25,588 nt of DNA from JABHCC01 sp034658635. GTDB lineage: Bacteria > Bacteroidota > Bacteroidia > Bacteroidales > UBA12481. The stretch lies in NCBI GenBank assembly GCA_034658635.1, contig JAYEFL010000367.1:1-25588 (forward strand). The letters are read 5' to 3'. The notes beneath the pieces are model-generated. The model searched no databases and was not told where the DNA came from. It was given only the letters and a program-made list of their open reading frames with translations. This document shows positions 23,699 through 25,588 of the stretch, piece by piece (position 1 is the stretch's first letter; each line of letters starts with the position of its first letter). Made by a program: the position numbers and the translations under genes.

Positions 23699-25321
23699 AT
23701 GAAAAAACTTTTGACATTTTTTGCCGCGATAGTAATGACCGGCAGTGTGATGGCCGGTGGATTGGTTACAAATACCAACCAAAGTGCCTTGTTTACAAGG
23801 TTTCTGAGTAGAAATGCCTCAACTTGGATTGATGCTGTTTACTTTAATCCGGCAGGATTGTCGACACTAGGGGATGGTTTTTACCTTTCTTTGAACAACC
23901 AGACAATAGGACAGACAAAGTCGATTCTGAACAACTATTCCTATCTAACAGATACCCCAAAGGAATATATTGGCAATGTAAGCGCACCTTTGTTCCCTGG
24001 GGTTTATATGGCCTATAATACCGGTAAATGGTCATTTTCTGCAGGATTCAACCCAATTGGAGGTGGTGGTGGCGCAACCTACGACAATGGTTTGCCCTCA
24101 TTTGAAATGGGAATCGCTGATCTTGTGCCTCTGTTAGTAGGCCAGGGCTTTGCAACTTCACAATATGCAGCAGATATCTTCTTTGAAGGTTCATCTGTTT
24201 ATTTTGGCTATCAGGGTAATATTGGCTATAAAATAAACGATATGTTTTCGGTGGCACTTGGTATACGATTAGTTTCAGCTGCTAACACATATCAGGGTCA
24301 TCTGAAAAATATTCAGATTAATCCAAACTTTCCAGCTTTTGGAACACAGTATTCAGGAGAAATGGTTCTGGCAAGTGAGTTCTTTACTTCCGGGGCAGCT
24401 ACCATGAATGGATTAGCTGATGGAGCCAATCAATACTTTACCGGACTGCAGCAGATCGTTGCTGGTGGTGGCGGAGGTCTTTTACTTACCGAAGGAGCCC
24501 TAGCCGGATTATCTGATATTCAGATTGCTCAGATTCAGGGAATTATTGGTGCTGCTGGTCAGGATGTCACAGGCTTAACCATCGGGAAAGCACAAATTAT
24601 ACTCGGAGCAGCTGCAGCGGGATTTGCTGAAAATGCTAATACCATGAGTGCATATGCTGCTGGCACTCAAGATATTCTGGTAGATGCTGAGGAAACAGGG
24701 ATGGGTTATGCTTCGATCATCAGTGTAAACTTTAAACCTTCGGATAAACTGAACATTGCTGTAAAATATGAAACGCAAACCAATCTGGTGCTAACAACCA
24801 AAGTGTTTGATAATAAAGGTGGAGGTATTTTCAGCGATGGAAGCACAACCATTGCTGATATGCCGGCTCTTTTAGCTGCTGGTATTCAGTACAAGCCATT
24901 TGATAAGTTTACGATTTCTGGCAGCATGAATTTATATTTTGATAAAAATGTAGATTATGATGGCAGCGAATCGCTGGATATCAATATGATTGATAAGAAT
25001 TTTAAAGAATTTGCTATCGGACTTGAGTACGGGATTACTGAGAAACTGCGTGCCAGCACCGGCTGGATAGGTACCTTCACCGGTGTCAACTCATTATATC
25101 AGAACGACCAGAGATACAGCCTCAACACAAACACATTTGGAGGAGGATTTGGATTCCGCATCAATGATATGCTCGATCTTAACCTGGGAGCTCAGTACAC
25201 CTTCTACGAAGAAGGTTCAAAAGCATTCGATTATATGCTGGGTGCTAACGCTATCCCGGTAATTGAAACCTACAACAAAACCACCTGGGTTTTGGCAGTA
25301 GGACTTGATTTTACGTTCTAG
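23699..25321 (+). CDS. FadL/OmpP1/TodX-family outer membrane channel
   Basis: A protein of 540 residues from ATG 23699, where a clean signal peptide begins (KKLLTFFAAIVMTGSVMAGG); the frame extends to an ATG at 23657 but that would put a charged stretch before the signal. The mature N-terminus (TNQSALFTRFLSRNASTWIDAVYFNPAGLSTLGDG) is the FadL hatch region, with the NPA(G/A)L motif. Barrel strands continue to a C-terminal aromatic (VLAVGLDFTF). FadL proteins carry long-chain fatty acids or hydrophobic compounds across the outer membrane. Residues about 226-332 form an Ala/Gly-rich, mostly helical insertion (IVAGGGGGLL, IIGAAGQDVTGL, ILGAAAAGFAENANTM) not expected in the core family and probably an extracellular loop. 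It is divergent from the TonB receptor gene. Confidence 0.88.
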   Translation: MKKLLTFFAAIVMTGSVMAGGLVTNTNQSALFTRFLSRNASTWIDAVYFNPAGLSTLGDGFYLSLNNQTIGQTKSILNNYSYLTDTPKEYIGNVSAPLFPGVYMAYNTGKWSFSAGFNPIGGGGGATYDNGLPSFEMGIADLVPLLVGQGFATSQYAADIFFEGSSVYFGYQGNIGYKINDMFSVALGIRLVSAANTYQGHLKNIQINPNFPAFGTQYSGEMVLASEFFTSGAATMNGLADGANQYFTGLQQIVAGGGGGLLLTEGALAGLSDIQIAQIQGIIGAAGQDVTGLTIGKAQIILGAAAAGFAENANTMSAYAAGTQDILVDAEETGMGYASIISVNFKPSDKLNIAVKYETQTNLVLTTKVFDNKGGGIFSDGSTTIADMPALLAAGIQYKPFDKFTISGSMNLYFDKNVDYDGSESLDINMIDKNFKEFAIGLEYGITEKLRASTGWIGTFTGVNSLYQNDQRYSLNTNTFGGGFGFRINDMLDLNLGAQYTFYEEGSKAFDYMLGANAIPVIETYNKTTWVLAVGLDFTF

Positions 25322-25342
25322 AAGATAGAACATTTAACCCCT

Positions 25343-25588
25343 ATGATACCAACACGTCAGGATGCGCTTTCGTTGCTTAAGCGATATAATCAAAATGAAA
25401 GTCTTATCAAACATGCACTTGCTGTAGAGGCAGTGATGAGACATTTTGCATCATTAAATGGTGAGGATGTAGAAAAGTGGGGAGTTATCGGACTCATACA
25501 TGACCTGGATTATGAAAAATATCCGGAGCAGCATTGTACCATGACCCGCAAAATTCTGGAAGAAGAACAATGGCCTGAGGAATACATC
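25343..25588 (+). CDS. HD-domain hydrolase, N-terminal part (3' end outside window)
   Basis: An ORF starting ATG at 25343, 21 bases after the porin stop, is open for 82 codons to the window end. The translation begins IPTRQDALSLLKRYNQNES, then LIKHALAVEAVMRHFA, and VIGLIHDLDYEKYPEQH. The His in KHALAVE and the HD in LIHDLDYE fit the first metal ligands of an HD-domain phosphohydrolase (HDIG-type, often annotated as a predicted hydrolase of about 180-190 residues). The remaining ligands lie outside the window. The substrate is unknown. It probably shares the porin transcript. Confidence 0.8.
   Translation, partial: MIPTRQDALSLLKRYNQNESLIKHALAVEAVMRHFASLNGEDVEKWGVIGLIHDLDYEKYPEQHCTMTRKILEEEQWPEEYI

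Overview
This 25.6 kb window is chromosomal DNA from a member of the Bacteroidota, most likely the Bacteroidales or a close relative. The evidence is two proteases with Por-secretion (type IX, T9SS) C-terminal sorting domains, a FISUMP lipoprotein, a DUF4249-like lipoprotein, the ftsX-DUF3098-uppP-truB-queA gene order, a TonB-dependent receptor with a carboxypeptidase-like N-terminal domain, and promoter -7 boxes of the Bacteroidota type (TAnnTTTG). I see no rRNA, tRNA, CRISPR array, transposase or phage gene. Coding density is very high; the longest gaps between genes are about 140 and 110 bases.

Positions 1-5265 (surface and envelope genes). The window opens inside a YfhO-family membrane protein (+). 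Its end overlaps a leftward pair of lipoprotein genes (DUF4249-like, then FISUMP). A leftward family 2 glycosyltransferase with a well-formed promoter follows. Divergent from it is a rightward gene for a GNGPSL-motif protein that resembles GT42 sialyltransferases and DUF115/MptE-like proteins.

Positions 5235-11502 (nonulosonic acid operon, leftward). In transcription order: a lipid-linked-glycan flippase, a NeuD/PglD-type acyltransferase, a NeuB/LegI-type synthase, a NeuC/LegG-type hydrolysing 2-epimerase, a CBS-domain nucleotidyltransferase resembling Campylobacter PtmE, and a CMP-nonulosonate cytidylyltransferase. Together they should make and activate a sialic-acid-like or legionaminic-acid-like sugar. 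The convergent GNGPSL protein is the obvious candidate transferase, and the flippase could export the lipid-linked glycan. The set is mixed: the PtmE-like gene points to legionaminic acid, but no LegB dehydratase or LegC aminotransferase gene lies here.

Positions 11558-15359 (housekeeping block, rightward). ftsX, a DUF3098 protein, uppP, truB and queA are tightly packed, with a 1-base gap between uppP and truB.

Positions 15369-23557 (leftward, secreted proteolysis). A TonB-dependent receptor is followed by a C10 (streptopain-type) cysteine protease, an M6-type metalloprotease and a family 4 uracil-DNA glycosylase, with short gaps. The two proteases share the same Fn3 plus jelly-roll tail and both end in T9SS sorting domains. 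The sorting domain of the C10 protease has been opened, in frame, by a palindromic repeat element of about 97 bp.

Positions 23699-25588. A FadL/OmpP1-type outer-membrane channel (+), with an unusual Ala/Gly-rich insert of about 100 residues, is followed by the start of an HD-domain hydrolase gene that runs off the window.
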